From positions 496,001-560,000 of the forward strand of contig NZ_QJJK01000002.1 in assembly GCF_003201475.1 (NCBI RefSeq): a DNA stretch of 64,000 bases, given 5' to 3'. The notes beneath the pieces are model-generated. The model did not search any database and was not told where the DNA came from. It saw nothing but the letters and a program-made list of their open reading frames with translations. How positions within the stretch are numbered: the stretch's first letter is position 1; every line of letters begins with the position of its first letter. The DNA is from Chelatococcus asaccharovorans (lineage in GTDB: Bacteria > Pseudomonadota > Alphaproteobacteria > Rhizobiales > Beijerinckiaceae). The translations under genes and the position numbers were made by a program. Positions 1-8,340 of this stretch are shown piece by piece.

Positions 1-749
1 GCGACAAAGCTGCTGTTCGGTTCGTGATAGAGCGACACCGGGCTGCCGAGCTGCTGGATGCGCCCCTTGTCCATCACCGCGATCCGGTCGGACATCGTCA
101 GCGCTTCTTCCTGATCATGCGTGACATAGATGATCGTGACGCCGAGGCTCGCATGCAGCGTCTTGATCTCGATCTGCAGCTCCTCGCGCAGCTTCTTGTC
201 GAGCGCGCCGAGCGGCTCGTCCATCAGAAGGACCGGCGGCTGGAAGACCAGCGCCCGCGCCACGGCGACGCGCTGCTGCTGCCCACCCGAGAGCTGCGCC
301 GGCGCCCGGCCGCCGTAATCCTGCAGCCGGACACGCGCCAAGGCCTGTTCGACGAGCGGGGCGATCTCGGCCTTGGCCAGGCCGCGCATCTTGAGCGGAA
401 AGGCGACGTTCTGCGCCACGCTCATATGCGGGAACAGGGCGTAACGCTGAAAGACCATGCCGATGCCGCGCTTGTTCGGCGGAACATGGGTGAGATCCCG
501 GCTCCCGAGCGTGATCGATCCTGAGCTCGGCGTCTCGAACCCTGCCAGCATCATCAGAAGCGTGGTCTTGCCCGAGCCTGAGGGACCAAGGAGTGAGAGG
601 AATTCTCCGGCCTCGACATGAAGATCGACATTATCGACGCCGACGATGGACCCAAACCGCTTCGATATGCCTTTGATGGCAATAGCTTCGCCTTTCGGAG
701 GCGACAGGCCTCGGCTTGCCTGCAAGACGTCGCTGGACATCCCGTTCAT
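1..749 (-). CDS. Spermidine/putrescine-type ABC transporter ATP-binding protein (PotA-like), 3' end outside window
   Basis: Reading leftward from ATG at 749, 249 codons are visible before the window edge. They give a complete ABC ATPase core: Walker A GPSGSGKT at residues 55-62, Q-loop Gln101, signature LSGGQQQR from 153, Walker B LLMDEP at 174-179 and switch His211. The order and wording match the PotA/FbpC (CUT1/polyamine) class. The C-terminal TOBE region lies off the window. A second ATG at 740 is possible. The gene diverges from the GntR regulator, and two PotD-like binding proteins lie on the other side (5651, 8341). Together they probably form one importer whose permeases should lie left of base 1; that assembly is inference. 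Confidence 0.9.
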   Translation of the reverse strand, partial: MNGMSSDVLQASRGLSPPKGEAIAIKGISKRFGSIVGVDNVDLHVEAGEFLSLLGPSGSGKTTLLMMLAGFETPSSGSITLGSRDLTHVPPNKRGIGMVFQRYALFPHMSVAQNVAFPLKMRGLAKAEIAPLVEQALARVRLQDYGGRAPAQLSGGQQQRVAVARALVFQPPVLLMDEPLGALDKKLREELQIEIKTLHASLGVTIIYVTHDQEEALTMSDRIAVMDKGRIQQLGSPVSLYHEPNSSFV

Positions 750-824
750 GTTCCCGCTTCAAACCTCTGCAAGTGCGCTGGACCCGGCCTTCTTATCAAG
801 ACAGGGCCGCGGATAATTTTGATG

Positions 825-839
825 TTTGATGTATCATTT
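825..839. promoter_or_regulatory. Putative GntR operator half of the divergent promoter
   Basis: TTTGATGTATCATTT lies between the divergent ATPase gene and the GntR gene. Its core TGATGTATCA (827-836) differs by one base from the perfect palindrome TGATGCATCA found at 919-928. The repeated, palindromic, TGATNYATCA-like sequence in the control region of an FCD-type GntR gene suggests autoregulation. Binding is inferred. Confidence 0.45.
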
Positions 840-917
840 ATTGGGCTATGCTTGTCAACCGCCAAATTTCGCTCATCGACCACGGTTGGACTGGCGGCGT
901 AACGAGACTGCCGCTAT

Positions 918-929
918 TTGATGCATCAA
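918..929. promoter_or_regulatory. Perfect 12-bp palindrome TTGATGCATCAA, putative GntR operator
   Basis: A perfect inverted repeat 17 bases upstream of the chosen GntR start (947). It shares its core with the site at 827-836, and TTGCATCAA recurs at 1673-1681 before the aminotransferase. Three related sites at both promoters of the module fit control by the GntR protein encoded between them. Confidence 0.5.
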
Positions 930-946
930 GCAACATGAGGATTGCC

Positions 947-1633
947 ATGTCGGAGCATCTGCTCGCCGGGGTCGTCACACCCATCGCCCGCCAGTCGAAC
1001 CTGGGTGAACTGACCTATGCACGCCTGAAGGAGATCATTGTCGCCGGCTCCTTTCCGCCGAACGAGAAGCTCACCGTCAGGTCGGTCGCGGCTGCCCTTG
1101 GCGTGAGCACGACGCCGGCCCGGGACGCGATCAACCGGCTCCTCTCCGAAGGCGCGCTCGTCAACGAAGGCCCCAAGACGGTCGTTATCCCCTCCCTGAC
1201 GCTGGACGCGCTCGACGAGGTCACCGCCACACGCCTCGCCCTCGAAGGGCTTGCCGCGGAACGGTCCGTGCTCGCGGCGGCGCCCGCGGATGTCACGGCG
1301 CTGGAGCTGATGCAGGCGGCCATCAATTCCGGGTTGGACGCTGCGGACTATCGCGAGGTCCTCAAGGTCAACCGCGAATTCCATTTCCTGATCTACCGCC
1401 TGTCCGGCTGGCCGCGTCTCGTGGCGATGATCGAATCGCTTTGGCTGCGGGTAGGTCCATCTCTCAACGAACTCTATCCGGACTTCGCCCAGAACCGGCG
1501 GGGTGTTTCCAATCACATGGCCGCCATCGACGGCCTGCGCGCCAAGGACGGCGCGAAGGTCCGATTCGCCATGGAGCAGGACATCCGCGACGGCTATGTG
1601 CGCCTGAAGGCCATGATCACGTCCCGTGGCTGA
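947..1633 (+). CDS. GntR-family transcriptional regulator, FCD subfamily
   Basis: 228 residues from ATG 947. This start is chosen because AGG sits six bases upstream; ATG 935 and a longer frame from 848 are also open. An N-terminal winged helix (about residues 20-85, with L-T-V-R-S-V-A-A-A-L-G-V-S recognition-helix character) is followed by an all-helical FCD ligand domain with spaced His residues typical of its metal site. FCD regulators usually repress catabolic genes until the substrate or an intermediate binds. It sits between the PotA-like gene and the rightward aminotransferase operon, with palindromes on both sides, so it probably controls both. Confidence 0.9.
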   Translation: MSEHLLAGVVTPIARQSNLGELTYARLKEIIVAGSFPPNEKLTVRSVAAALGVSTTPARDAINRLLSEGALVNEGPKTVVIPSLTLDALDEVTATRLALEGLAAERSVLAAAPADVTALELMQAAINSGLDAADYREVLKVNREFHFLIYRLSGWPRLVAMIESLWLRVGPSLNELYPDFAQNRRGVSNHMAAIDGLRAKDGAKVRFAMEQDIRDGYVRLKAMITSRG

Positions 1634-1662
1634 CCATCGCCAACCCAATCGCAGGCTGGATC

Positions 1663-1686
1663 GATATTTTTGTTGCATCAAATATC
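1663..1686. promoter_or_regulatory. Inverted repeat GATATTT-N10-AAATATC before the aminotransferase operon
   Basis: Perfect 7-bp arms at 1663-1669 and 1680-1686 enclose TTGCATCAA, which matches the palindromes beside the GntR start. It lies 59 bases before the aminotransferase ATG, in a short AT-rich patch, and is the best candidate operator for the operon at 1745-9426. Confidence 0.45.
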
Positions 1687-1744
1687 AATTTATACTTAGC
1701 TCGTCTCGACCGCTCGCTCTCCAGCGGCTCTTGGATCGAGAACA

Positions 1745-3100
1745 ATGACGGCAACGACGACCGAAGGTCACAACTCCGTAGGGAGCGCTTCGCGGGAAGC
1801 GTTCGAACGCGCGCAGCGCGTCTTCATCGACGGCACGACGCGCGTGACAATCGAGCGCGACCCTATCCCGCGCTACATGGACAGGGGCGAAGGCGCCTAT
1901 CTCGTCGATATCGACGGACGGCGCTTCCTGGACCTGAACGGGAACTTCACAACACTCATTCACGGCCATCGTTTTGCACCGGTGATCGAGGCGGTCACGC
2001 GCCAGCTCCAGTCCGGCACCTGCTTCGCCAATCCGACGCTCGCCGAGATCGGCCTCGCCGAGCTAATCTGCGACCGCGTTCCCGGCGTCGAGACGATCCG
2101 CTTCGTCAATACGGGTTCCGAGGCGGTGATGTTTGCCATCAAGGCGGCCCGCGCTTTCACCGGGCGTTCGGCGATCGCCAAGATCGAGGGCGCCTACCAC
2201 GGCGCCTATGACTGGGTCGAGGTCAGCCAGGCAAGCACGCCGGGCAACTGGGGACCGGCCGATGCCCCGGCAGCCGTGCCCTACTATCGTGGCATGCCGG
2301 CCTCGGTTCTGGGCGAGGTGGTGCCGCTCCGCTTCAACGACGTTACGGGCGCGGAGCGGCTGATCGCGGCCCATGCTGCGGATCTCGCGGCCATCGTGCT
2401 CGACCCCATGCCGAGCCGCGCCGGGCTGATCGCCCCGACGCCCGATTTCGTTGCGGCGATCCAACGGGTGGCGAGGAAACATGGCGTTCTCGTCATCGCC
2501 GATGAGGTTCTGAGCTTCCGGCAGGGCTATGAGGGCGCTTCCGCACGCCATGGCCTCACCCCGGACCTCTTCACTTTCGGCAAGATCATCGGCGGCGGCC
2601 TCCCCATCGGCGCAATCGCCGGCAACCGCGCCGTCATGGGCGTCTTCGATGCGTCGCAGGGCCGACCCCTTCTGCCCCAGGGCGGCACCTTCTCGGCGAA
2701 TCCACTGTCGATGGTTGCCGGCCTCGCGTCGATGACCGCGCTGGATCGCGCCGCCTTCGCGCATCTCGAAAGCCTGGGTGATCGGCTGCGCACGCAGCTC
2801 ACAGCCGCGATCGCGCGCAACCGGGCTCCCTTCTCGGTCTCGGGCGCCGCATCCCTCTTCCGGATCCATCCGAAGGCTGTTCTCCCGAGCGATTTCCGTG
2901 AAGCGACGGCGACGGCGGCGCAAGCGCATGTCCTGAAGGAGCTCAGCCGCACGTTCAGCGAGAACGGCATCATTCTTCCCCACGGCGCGGCAGCCTGCCT
3001 CTCCACCCCGATGACGACCGCGGATACCGATCGCGTCGCCTCGGTCTTCGACGACTTTCTCGCCACGCGCAGCGACCTCATCGAAAGCCTCGCAGCATGA
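1745..3100 (+). CDS. Class III PLP-dependent aminotransferase (glutamate-1-semialdehyde aminomutase-like)
   Basis: 451 residues. Class III fold signs are NTGSEA at 122-127, the PLP-binding Asp253 in IADEV, and Schiff-base Lys280 in TFGKIIGGGLP. Members transfer an amino group to or from an omega-amine or beta-amino acid, or shift it within a molecule. HemL-like sequences outside haem synthesis are common in catabolic clusters, and the neighbours here (ThDP enzyme, SDR, polyamine-type uptake) argue against a haem role. The stop overlaps the next start in ATGA (3097-3100), so translation is coupled. Substrate unknown. Confidence 0.88.
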   Translation: MTATTTEGHNSVGSASREAFERAQRVFIDGTTRVTIERDPIPRYMDRGEGAYLVDIDGRRFLDLNGNFTTLIHGHRFAPVIEAVTRQLQSGTCFANPTLAEIGLAELICDRVPGVETIRFVNTGSEAVMFAIKAARAFTGRSAIAKIEGAYHGAYDWVEVSQASTPGNWGPADAPAAVPYYRGMPASVLGEVVPLRFNDVTGAERLIAAHAADLAAIVLDPMPSRAGLIAPTPDFVAAIQRVARKHGVLVIADEVLSFRQGYEGASARHGLTPDLFTFGKIIGGGLPIGAIAGNRAVMGVFDASQGRPLLPQGGTFSANPLSMVAGLASMTALDRAAFAHLESLGDRLRTQLTAAIARNRAPFSVSGAASLFRIHPKAVLPSDFREATATAAQAHVLKELSRTFSENGIILPHGAAACLSTPMTTADTDRVASVFDDFLATRSDLIESLAA

Positions 3101-4830
3101 CCAATTCCGCCCCCACCGTCGCGCAAGCGATAGCCCATGCCCTGAAGCGCCACGGCGTCGACGTGATCTTTGGGCAGAGCCTGCCGTCGGCGGTAATTCT
3201 CGCCGCCGAAGCGATCGGCATCCGACAGATCGCCTATCGCCAGGAGAACATGGGCGGCGCCATGGCCGACGGTTTCGCCCGCGTCTCCGGGCGCGTTTCG
3301 GTCGTTGCCGCGCAGAACGGCCCGGCCGCAACCCTTCTCGTGGCGCCGCTGGCTGAAGCGATGAAAGCGAGCATCCCCATCGTCGCGCTCGTCCAAGAGG
3401 TCGAGCGGCCCCAGGTCGACAAGAACGCCTTCCAGGAGCTCGACCATATCGCCTTGTTCGCATCCTGTGCGAAATGGACACGCAGGCTGTCAGGCGCGGA
3501 TCGCGTCGAGGACTATGTCGATGCCGCTTTTGCCGCAGCGGCGAGCGGGCGCCCCGGACCGGCGGTGCTGCTCCTCCCGGCTGATCTTCTGCGCGAGGCT
3601 GCGGTCCCCTCGCAGTTTGAACGCAGCGCATGCTACGGCCGGTTTCCCCTCGACCGCATCCGTCCGGCCGAGGCCGACATCGAGGCGGTGGCACGGGCGA
3701 TCGTCGCGGCGCGTCATCCCGTGGTGATGGCCGGCGGCGGCGCGCTGTCGATTGGCGCGCCGGAGGCCTTGGCGCGGCTTCAGGATCTTGCGGGCCTGCC
3801 CGTCTTCACGACCAATATGGGGAAGGGTGCCGTCGACGAGCGCCACCCCCTGTCCTGCGGCGTCCTCGGCGCGCTCGTCGGGCCGGCTTCGCTCGGCCGC
3901 TACACCCGTAGCTTGCTTGCCGAGGCTGACCTGATCCTGCAGGTCGGCACACGCAACAACCAGAACGGCACGGACAGCTGGCGTCTCATCCCGCCGACGG
4001 CGCGCCTCATCCAGATCGACATCGATCCGCAGGAGATCGGGCGCAACTACGAGGCCACCCGCCTCGTCGGCACCGCCGTGGAAACGCTCGACGCGCTGAC
4101 GGAGGCGCTGCGGCGGATGGATCTTTCGGCGCGCACCGGCGCCCGGCCGGCGCTGGAGACGCGGATCGCCACGGCATGGCGGCGTTTCGAGGCCGCCCGC
4201 GGCCCGCTGGTGCAGCACAACACGAGCCCGATCCGGCCTGAGCGGGTGATGGCCGAGCTACAGACATTGCTGACGCCCGACACGATCGTCGCCGCCGATG
4301 CCAGCTACTCCTCGATGTGGATCGTCGGGCAACTGCGCGGGCTGGCGCCGGGCATGCGCTTCCTGACCCCGCGCGGCCTTGCCGGCCTCGGCTGGGGCCT
4401 GCCACTCGCGATGGGCGCGAAGGTCGCAAAGCCTGACGCACGGGTCGTCGCGCTCGTCGGCGACGGCGGCTTCGCCCATTCCTGGGCGGAACTCGAGACG
4501 ATGGTGCGCATGGGCATCGCGCTCACGGTCATCGTGCTGAACAACGGCATTCTCGGCTACCAGAAGGACGCCGAGACCGTGAAGTTCGGCACTTATACAA
4601 CCGCCTGCCATTTCGCCCCGGTCGATCATGTGGCGATCGCCCGCGCTTGCGGCTGCGTGGGCATCCGCGTCGATACGCCTTCGGAGATCCTGCCGGCGCT
4701 GCGTGACGCGCTCGCCAGCAGCCAGCCCACATTGATTGAAATCATGACCGATCCCGGCGCCCATCCGGCGATTTCCCTTTACGACGGCACGCTGGATCGC
4801 CCCGTCGCCGCTGAACCGGAACTTGTCTGA
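3097..4830 (+). CDS. Thiamine-diphosphate-dependent enzyme of the acetolactate synthase family
   Basis: 577 residues with the three usual domains: N-terminal PYR with catalytic Glu50 in RQENMGGAMADG, a central FAD/NAD-fold domain, and a C-terminal PP domain with the ThDP motif GDGG (455-458) ending in NN (482-483). AAQNGPAAT and KNAFQE resemble acetolactate synthase. No small regulatory subunit gene follows, and the gene is embedded in a catabolic operon, so it is more likely a lyase, carboligase or decarboxylase acting on a 2-oxo acid from the aminotransferase step than a branched-chain biosynthetic enzyme. That reassignment is inference. Confidence 0.87.
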   Translation: MTNSAPTVAQAIAHALKRHGVDVIFGQSLPSAVILAAEAIGIRQIAYRQENMGGAMADGFARVSGRVSVVAAQNGPAATLLVAPLAEAMKASIPIVALVQEVERPQVDKNAFQELDHIALFASCAKWTRRLSGADRVEDYVDAAFAAAASGRPGPAVLLLPADLLREAAVPSQFERSACYGRFPLDRIRPAEADIEAVARAIVAARHPVVMAGGGALSIGAPEALARLQDLAGLPVFTTNMGKGAVDERHPLSCGVLGALVGPASLGRYTRSLLAEADLILQVGTRNNQNGTDSWRLIPPTARLIQIDIDPQEIGRNYEATRLVGTAVETLDALTEALRRMDLSARTGARPALETRIATAWRRFEAARGPLVQHNTSPIRPERVMAELQTLLTPDTIVAADASYSSMWIVGQLRGLAPGMRFLTPRGLAGLGWGLPLAMGAKVAKPDARVVALVGDGGFAHSWAELETMVRMGIALTVIVLNNGILGYQKDAETVKFGTYTTACHFAPVDHVAIARACGCVGIRVDTPSEILPALRDALASSQPTLIEIMTDPGAHPAISLYDGTLDRPVAAEPELV

Positions 4831-5600
4831 TGGAACATGCTCATTCGGTGGCCGTCGTCTCAGGCGGCAGCTCTGGCATCGGACTGGCAGCAGCCAAGGC
4901 CTTGCTGGCCGAAGGCTGGGCCGTCGGGCTGTTCAGCCAGCAGCGCACCCATGTGGACAGCGCCCGCGAGACGCTGGCCGCACAATTCGGTGACGACAGG
5001 CTTTTGGCCGCAACCCTCGACCTCCGCGAGCCGGCCGCCATCGCTGACTTCTTCGGAGAGGTCAGCGGCCGCTTCGGGCGGATCGATGCGCTTGTCTCAA
5101 ATGCCGGCTTCTCGCCCAAACGGCCGGGCGGTCGCACACCGCTCGGCGAGATACCGCTCGCCGAATGGAACGACGTCCTGTCGGTGAACCTGACCGGTGC
5201 ATTGCTCTGCTGCCAGGCGGTTCTGCCTGGCATGGTGGAGCGGCGTCACGGCCGCATCATCCTGATCGGCTCGATCGCCGGGCGCACGACCCCGCGCATC
5301 GCTAGTGCAAGCTATGTCGCCTCCAAGGCGGCGCTGGCCGGATTGGCGCGCTCCATCGTGTCGGAATATTCCGAATACGGGATAACGGCCAATACGATCT
5401 GCCCCGGTCGGATCTTGACGGAGATGACCGGGCAGGCCTCGTCTCCGACCAACCAGTCAGCCTTGTCCCGCATCCCTGTCCGCCGCCTTGGACAGCCGGA
5501 GGACATCGCGCGCGCCGTTGTCTTTCTCGCCGCACCCGAGGCCGGCTTCGTGAACGGCGCAGTCCTCGACATCAACGGTGGCGAGTTCGCCCCCGCCTGA
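4830..5600 (+). CDS. Short-chain dehydrogenase/reductase
   Basis: 256 residues, classical SDR length. The dinucleotide motif GGSSGIG is at 12-18, NAG at 91-93 and the catalytic set Ser148, Tyr162 and Lys166 is intact. It starts inside TGATG, overlapping the ThDP enzyme stop by one base. The C-terminal V-N-G-A-V-L-D-I-N-G-G resembles FabG-type reductases, but the operon suggests oxidation or reduction of the aldehyde or ketone made by the preceding enzymes. Confidence 0.9.
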   Translation: MEHAHSVAVVSGGSSGIGLAAAKALLAEGWAVGLFSQQRTHVDSARETLAAQFGDDRLLAATLDLREPAAIADFFGEVSGRFGRIDALVSNAGFSPKRPGGRTPLGEIPLAEWNDVLSVNLTGALLCCQAVLPGMVERRHGRIILIGSIAGRTTPRIASASYVASKAALAGLARSIVSEYSEYGITANTICPGRILTEMTGQASSPTNQSALSRIPVRRLGQPEDIARAVVFLAAPEAGFVNGAVLDINGGEFAPA

Positions 5601-5650
5601 ACGCCAAAGCAACCTGAACGCCATAACAACCTGAAAGCCTGGAGATCCGC

Positions 5651-6712
5651 ATGGTCCATCGCAGAGCATTGCTTCTTTCGGCCCTGATTGGGATGGGTCT
5701 TGCCAATGGGGGCAGCCACGCCCAATCCCGGAACGAACTCGTGATCACGACAACGGGCGGCGTTCAGGAACAGGTCCTGCGCGAGACCTTCTACGAGCCC
5801 TTCGAGAAGGCCACCGGCATCAAGATCGTCTCCGTCTCCGGCTCGGACGCCCAGAACGTCGCGCGTGTGAAAGCGATGGTCGCGGCCGGGAAGGTGACCT
5901 GGGACCTCTATCAGGCCGGTGAGATCCAGTCGTCTTCGGCCGAACATCGCGCCTTGAACGAGGATATGGCCGCGTTCTGCACCCGGTTCTCCAGTCGCGA
6001 CGATCTTCTTCCCGGCGCCTGCAACGCCTCCGGCGTGCTGGCGGCCTATGGCACGACGATGCTCGTCTATAATGACGCGAAGTTTCCCGGCGCCAAACCC
6101 CACAACTGGGCGGACTTCTGGAACGTCAAGGACTTCCCTGGCCCACGCGCGCTGCCGAACTTCAACGACCCGTGGCGGGTATTGGCCGCCGCACTGCTCG
6201 CAGACGGCGTCCCGGCCGACAAGCTGTTCCCGCTCGACCTCGACCGCGCATTCCGGAAGATGGACGAGATCCGGCCGCATGTGGCGGTCTGGTGGAAAAC
6301 TGGCGACCAGAGCGTCCAGGGTTTCCGCAACGGCGAATATGTCATGGGCATGATCTGGCAGACGCGCGCCTCTGCGTTGCGGGCCGAGAACCAGCCGCTC
6401 GCCTGGAGCCTTGATCAGGCCGTTCTCGTGGGCGACCGCTGGGCGCTCATCAAGGGCGCGCCGAACCGGGACAATGCGCTGCGCTTCCTGGAGTTCTACC
6501 TGACGAATGTCGAAGGCCAGGCCAAGCGCTGCGAGGCGCAGACCTGTACGCCCGCCAGCCGGAAGGCGGCCGCGATGATGAGTCCGGAGACCCAGAAGGC
6601 CCTGCCGCTTGCTCCCGAGGTCTTCAAAGGCCTCATCGTACCGGATTCCGAGTGGATCAACGCGAACAAGGCGCGATTGCTTGATCGCTGGAACGCCTGG
6701 CTCCAGCAGTAG
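5651..6712 (+). CDS. ABC transporter extracellular solute-binding protein (PotD-like), copy 1
   Basis: 353 residues beginning with a Sec-type signal peptide (cleavage near G-S-H-A-Q). The mature part opens with LVITTTGG, typical of polyamine/iron-type binding proteins. GGAG lies six bases before the ATG. Copy 2 (8341) is a close paralogue: both contain DPWRVLAAALLADGVPAD and a QGFRNGEYVMGMIW-like stretch. The protein should deliver the substrate to the permease pair served by the PotA-like ATPase at the left edge. Confidence 0.9.
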   Translation: MVHRRALLLSALIGMGLANGGSHAQSRNELVITTTGGVQEQVLRETFYEPFEKATGIKIVSVSGSDAQNVARVKAMVAAGKVTWDLYQAGEIQSSSAEHRALNEDMAAFCTRFSSRDDLLPGACNASGVLAAYGTTMLVYNDAKFPGAKPHNWADFWNVKDFPGPRALPNFNDPWRVLAAALLADGVPADKLFPLDLDRAFRKMDEIRPHVAVWWKTGDQSVQGFRNGEYVMGMIWQTRASALRAENQPLAWSLDQAVLVGDRWALIKGAPNRDNALRFLEFYLTNVEGQAKRCEAQTCTPASRKAAAMMSPETQKALPLAPEVFKGLIVPDSEWINANKARLLDRWNAWLQQ

Positions 6713-6773
6713 GCGACCATCTCGACCCCTCAGTTCCTGAATCGAACAAAACCGGCCTGGCGGGGCATTCGGC

Positions 6774-8279
6774 ATGCGCATTTTCGTCTCCAGCCTTTTC
6801 CATGAGGGCAACAGTTTCAGCAGGCTCAGGACCGGCGCGGGCAGTTTCGCGATTACCCGCGGCGAAGACCTGCTCGAGAAGGCGGCCGGGTCGCGGTCCT
6901 CGCTCGGCGGCGCCTGCCGTGCCCTGACGCGTCTCGACTGCCAGATCCTGCCCGGCCTTTCCGCCGTGTCGCCGCCCGGTGGCCCGGTGGAAAATGGGCT
7001 GTTCGCGCAGCTCTGCGACGAGATCGTCGCGGGGGTTCGGGCCACGCGGCCTGACGGCGTCTATCTCGATCTCCACGGCGCGATGATCACCGAGAGCCTC
7101 GACGATCCCGAAGGCGCGCTGATCGCGGCCATCCGCGAGGTTGCCGGGCCGGAGACACCGATCGCCGTCAGCCTCGATCTGCACGCCTATGTCACGCCCG
7201 CCATGCTGGACGGCGCCGATCTCGTCCTCGCCTGCAAGGACAATCCCCATACGGACTACGACATCGCCGGCGAACGGGCCGCGACCCTTCTTGTCGAGGC
7301 CTGCCAACGCCGCATCGCGCCGGTGACGGCGGCGATCTGGCTTCCGCTTATTTTCGGGGCGCAGATGGAGACGGCGCGGGGGCCGCTCGCCAGCCTCCAT
7401 GCGCGGCGGCGCGAGATCCTCGCGGCCCATCCGTCGCTTCTCGATATCTCGATTTGCAACTGTACCACCCTCGTCGACGTGCCGGCCGGGGACCAATGCA
7501 TCACCGCCATCGCGGACGGCGACGCCAGCAGCGCGCGCAGCGCCGTTGAGGAACTCGCCCGCATGCTGTGGCAACTCCGCGACGACTTCGTCCCGGATTT
7601 CGCGCCGCTCGACACGGTACTCGCGGATATCGCCGCCGGTAGACTGCCGAGACCCGCCGTCCTCGGCGACCAGGGCGATCGCGTCCTGGCCGGCGCGGCC
7701 GGCGATGGCACGGTCATCATGGCCGAGATCGCCCGGCACTGGCCCGGCCTCAAGGCCGTCGTCCCGGTCACTGATCCCGCAGCCGTTCGTGCCGCCCAGC
7801 GGGTCGGCATCGGCGGCGTATTCGAAGCGGCGGTGGGTGGCGGCCTCTCCAAAGGCGTCACACCGTTCCGAGCGGAATGGACCGTCGCGGGTCTCGGCGA
7901 CGGCCGTTTCATCCACGACGGACCTTATCTGCAAAACGAACCAGCCACGCTCGGGGACACGGCTGTCATCCGCGCGGGCAACCTCACCGTGCTCGCGACC
8001 AGCCTGCCGGGCTTCACGCAGGATCCGGCCGCCTTCCGCAGCCAGGGCATCGATCTCGGCGCCCAGGACCTGGTCGTTGCCAAGTCGGGCTATCACTTCA
8101 AGATCTCGTTCGGTCCGATCGGCCCCTGCGTCGTCGTCGATACGCCAGGCATCGCGAACTATCGCCCGGGATTGCTGCCCTTCACCAAGCGGCGGCCCGT
8201 CTATCCCGAGGACAGGATCCCGGACCCGCGCTTCGCGGCTGAGATCTTCCCACCACGCCGGCGGTCCACGGCTGCCTGA
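6774..8279 (+). CDS. M81-family metallohydrolase (microcystinase C / MlrC-like)
   Basis: 501 residues. The N-terminal M81 domain (about 1-290) has HEGN at 10-13, DLHGAM near 99-104, and Asp135, His137 (SLDLHAY) and His159 (KDNPHTDYD), which correspond to the zinc ligands described for MlrC. A C-terminal MlrC domain follows. MlrC cleaves the linear peptide left from microcystin, but homologues in Hyphomicrobiales are usually found with ABC transporters and probably cut small amides. Lying between two paralogous binding proteins, it may hydrolyse the imported molecule. Substrate not predictable. Confidence 0.88.
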   Translation: MRIFVSSLFHEGNSFSRLRTGAGSFAITRGEDLLEKAAGSRSSLGGACRALTRLDCQILPGLSAVSPPGGPVENGLFAQLCDEIVAGVRATRPDGVYLDLHGAMITESLDDPEGALIAAIREVAGPETPIAVSLDLHAYVTPAMLDGADLVLACKDNPHTDYDIAGERAATLLVEACQRRIAPVTAAIWLPLIFGAQMETARGPLASLHARRREILAAHPSLLDISICNCTTLVDVPAGDQCITAIADGDASSARSAVEELARMLWQLRDDFVPDFAPLDTVLADIAAGRLPRPAVLGDQGDRVLAGAAGDGTVIMAEIARHWPGLKAVVPVTDPAAVRAAQRVGIGGVFEAAVGGGLSKGVTPFRAEWTVAGLGDGRFIHDGPYLQNEPATLGDTAVIRAGNLTVLATSLPGFTQDPAAFRSQGIDLGAQDLVVAKSGYHFKISFGPIGPCVVVDTPGIANYRPGLLPFTKRRPVYPEDRIPDPRFAAEIFPPRRRSTAA

Positions 8280-8340
8280 CGGCCGAACCCGCCTTCATCC
8301 ACACCGTCTCCATATCCAACCAAGAAGGGGAACTGCGATC

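Noticed and set aside
1745-3100. Aminotransferase considered as haem-pathway HemL
   Set aside because: General family likeness only; it sits in a coupled catabolic operon with ThDP enzyme and SDR.
2063-3694. Very long open frame on the minus strand opposite the aminotransferase and ThDP genes
   Set aside because: Arg/Gly/Asp-rich composition without family motifs; a GC-rich shadow of real genes with PLP and ThDP active sites.
5312-7045. 577-codon antisense frame under the SDR and binding-protein genes
   Set aside because: No motif, crosses two clear genes with good ribosome-binding sites; shadow.
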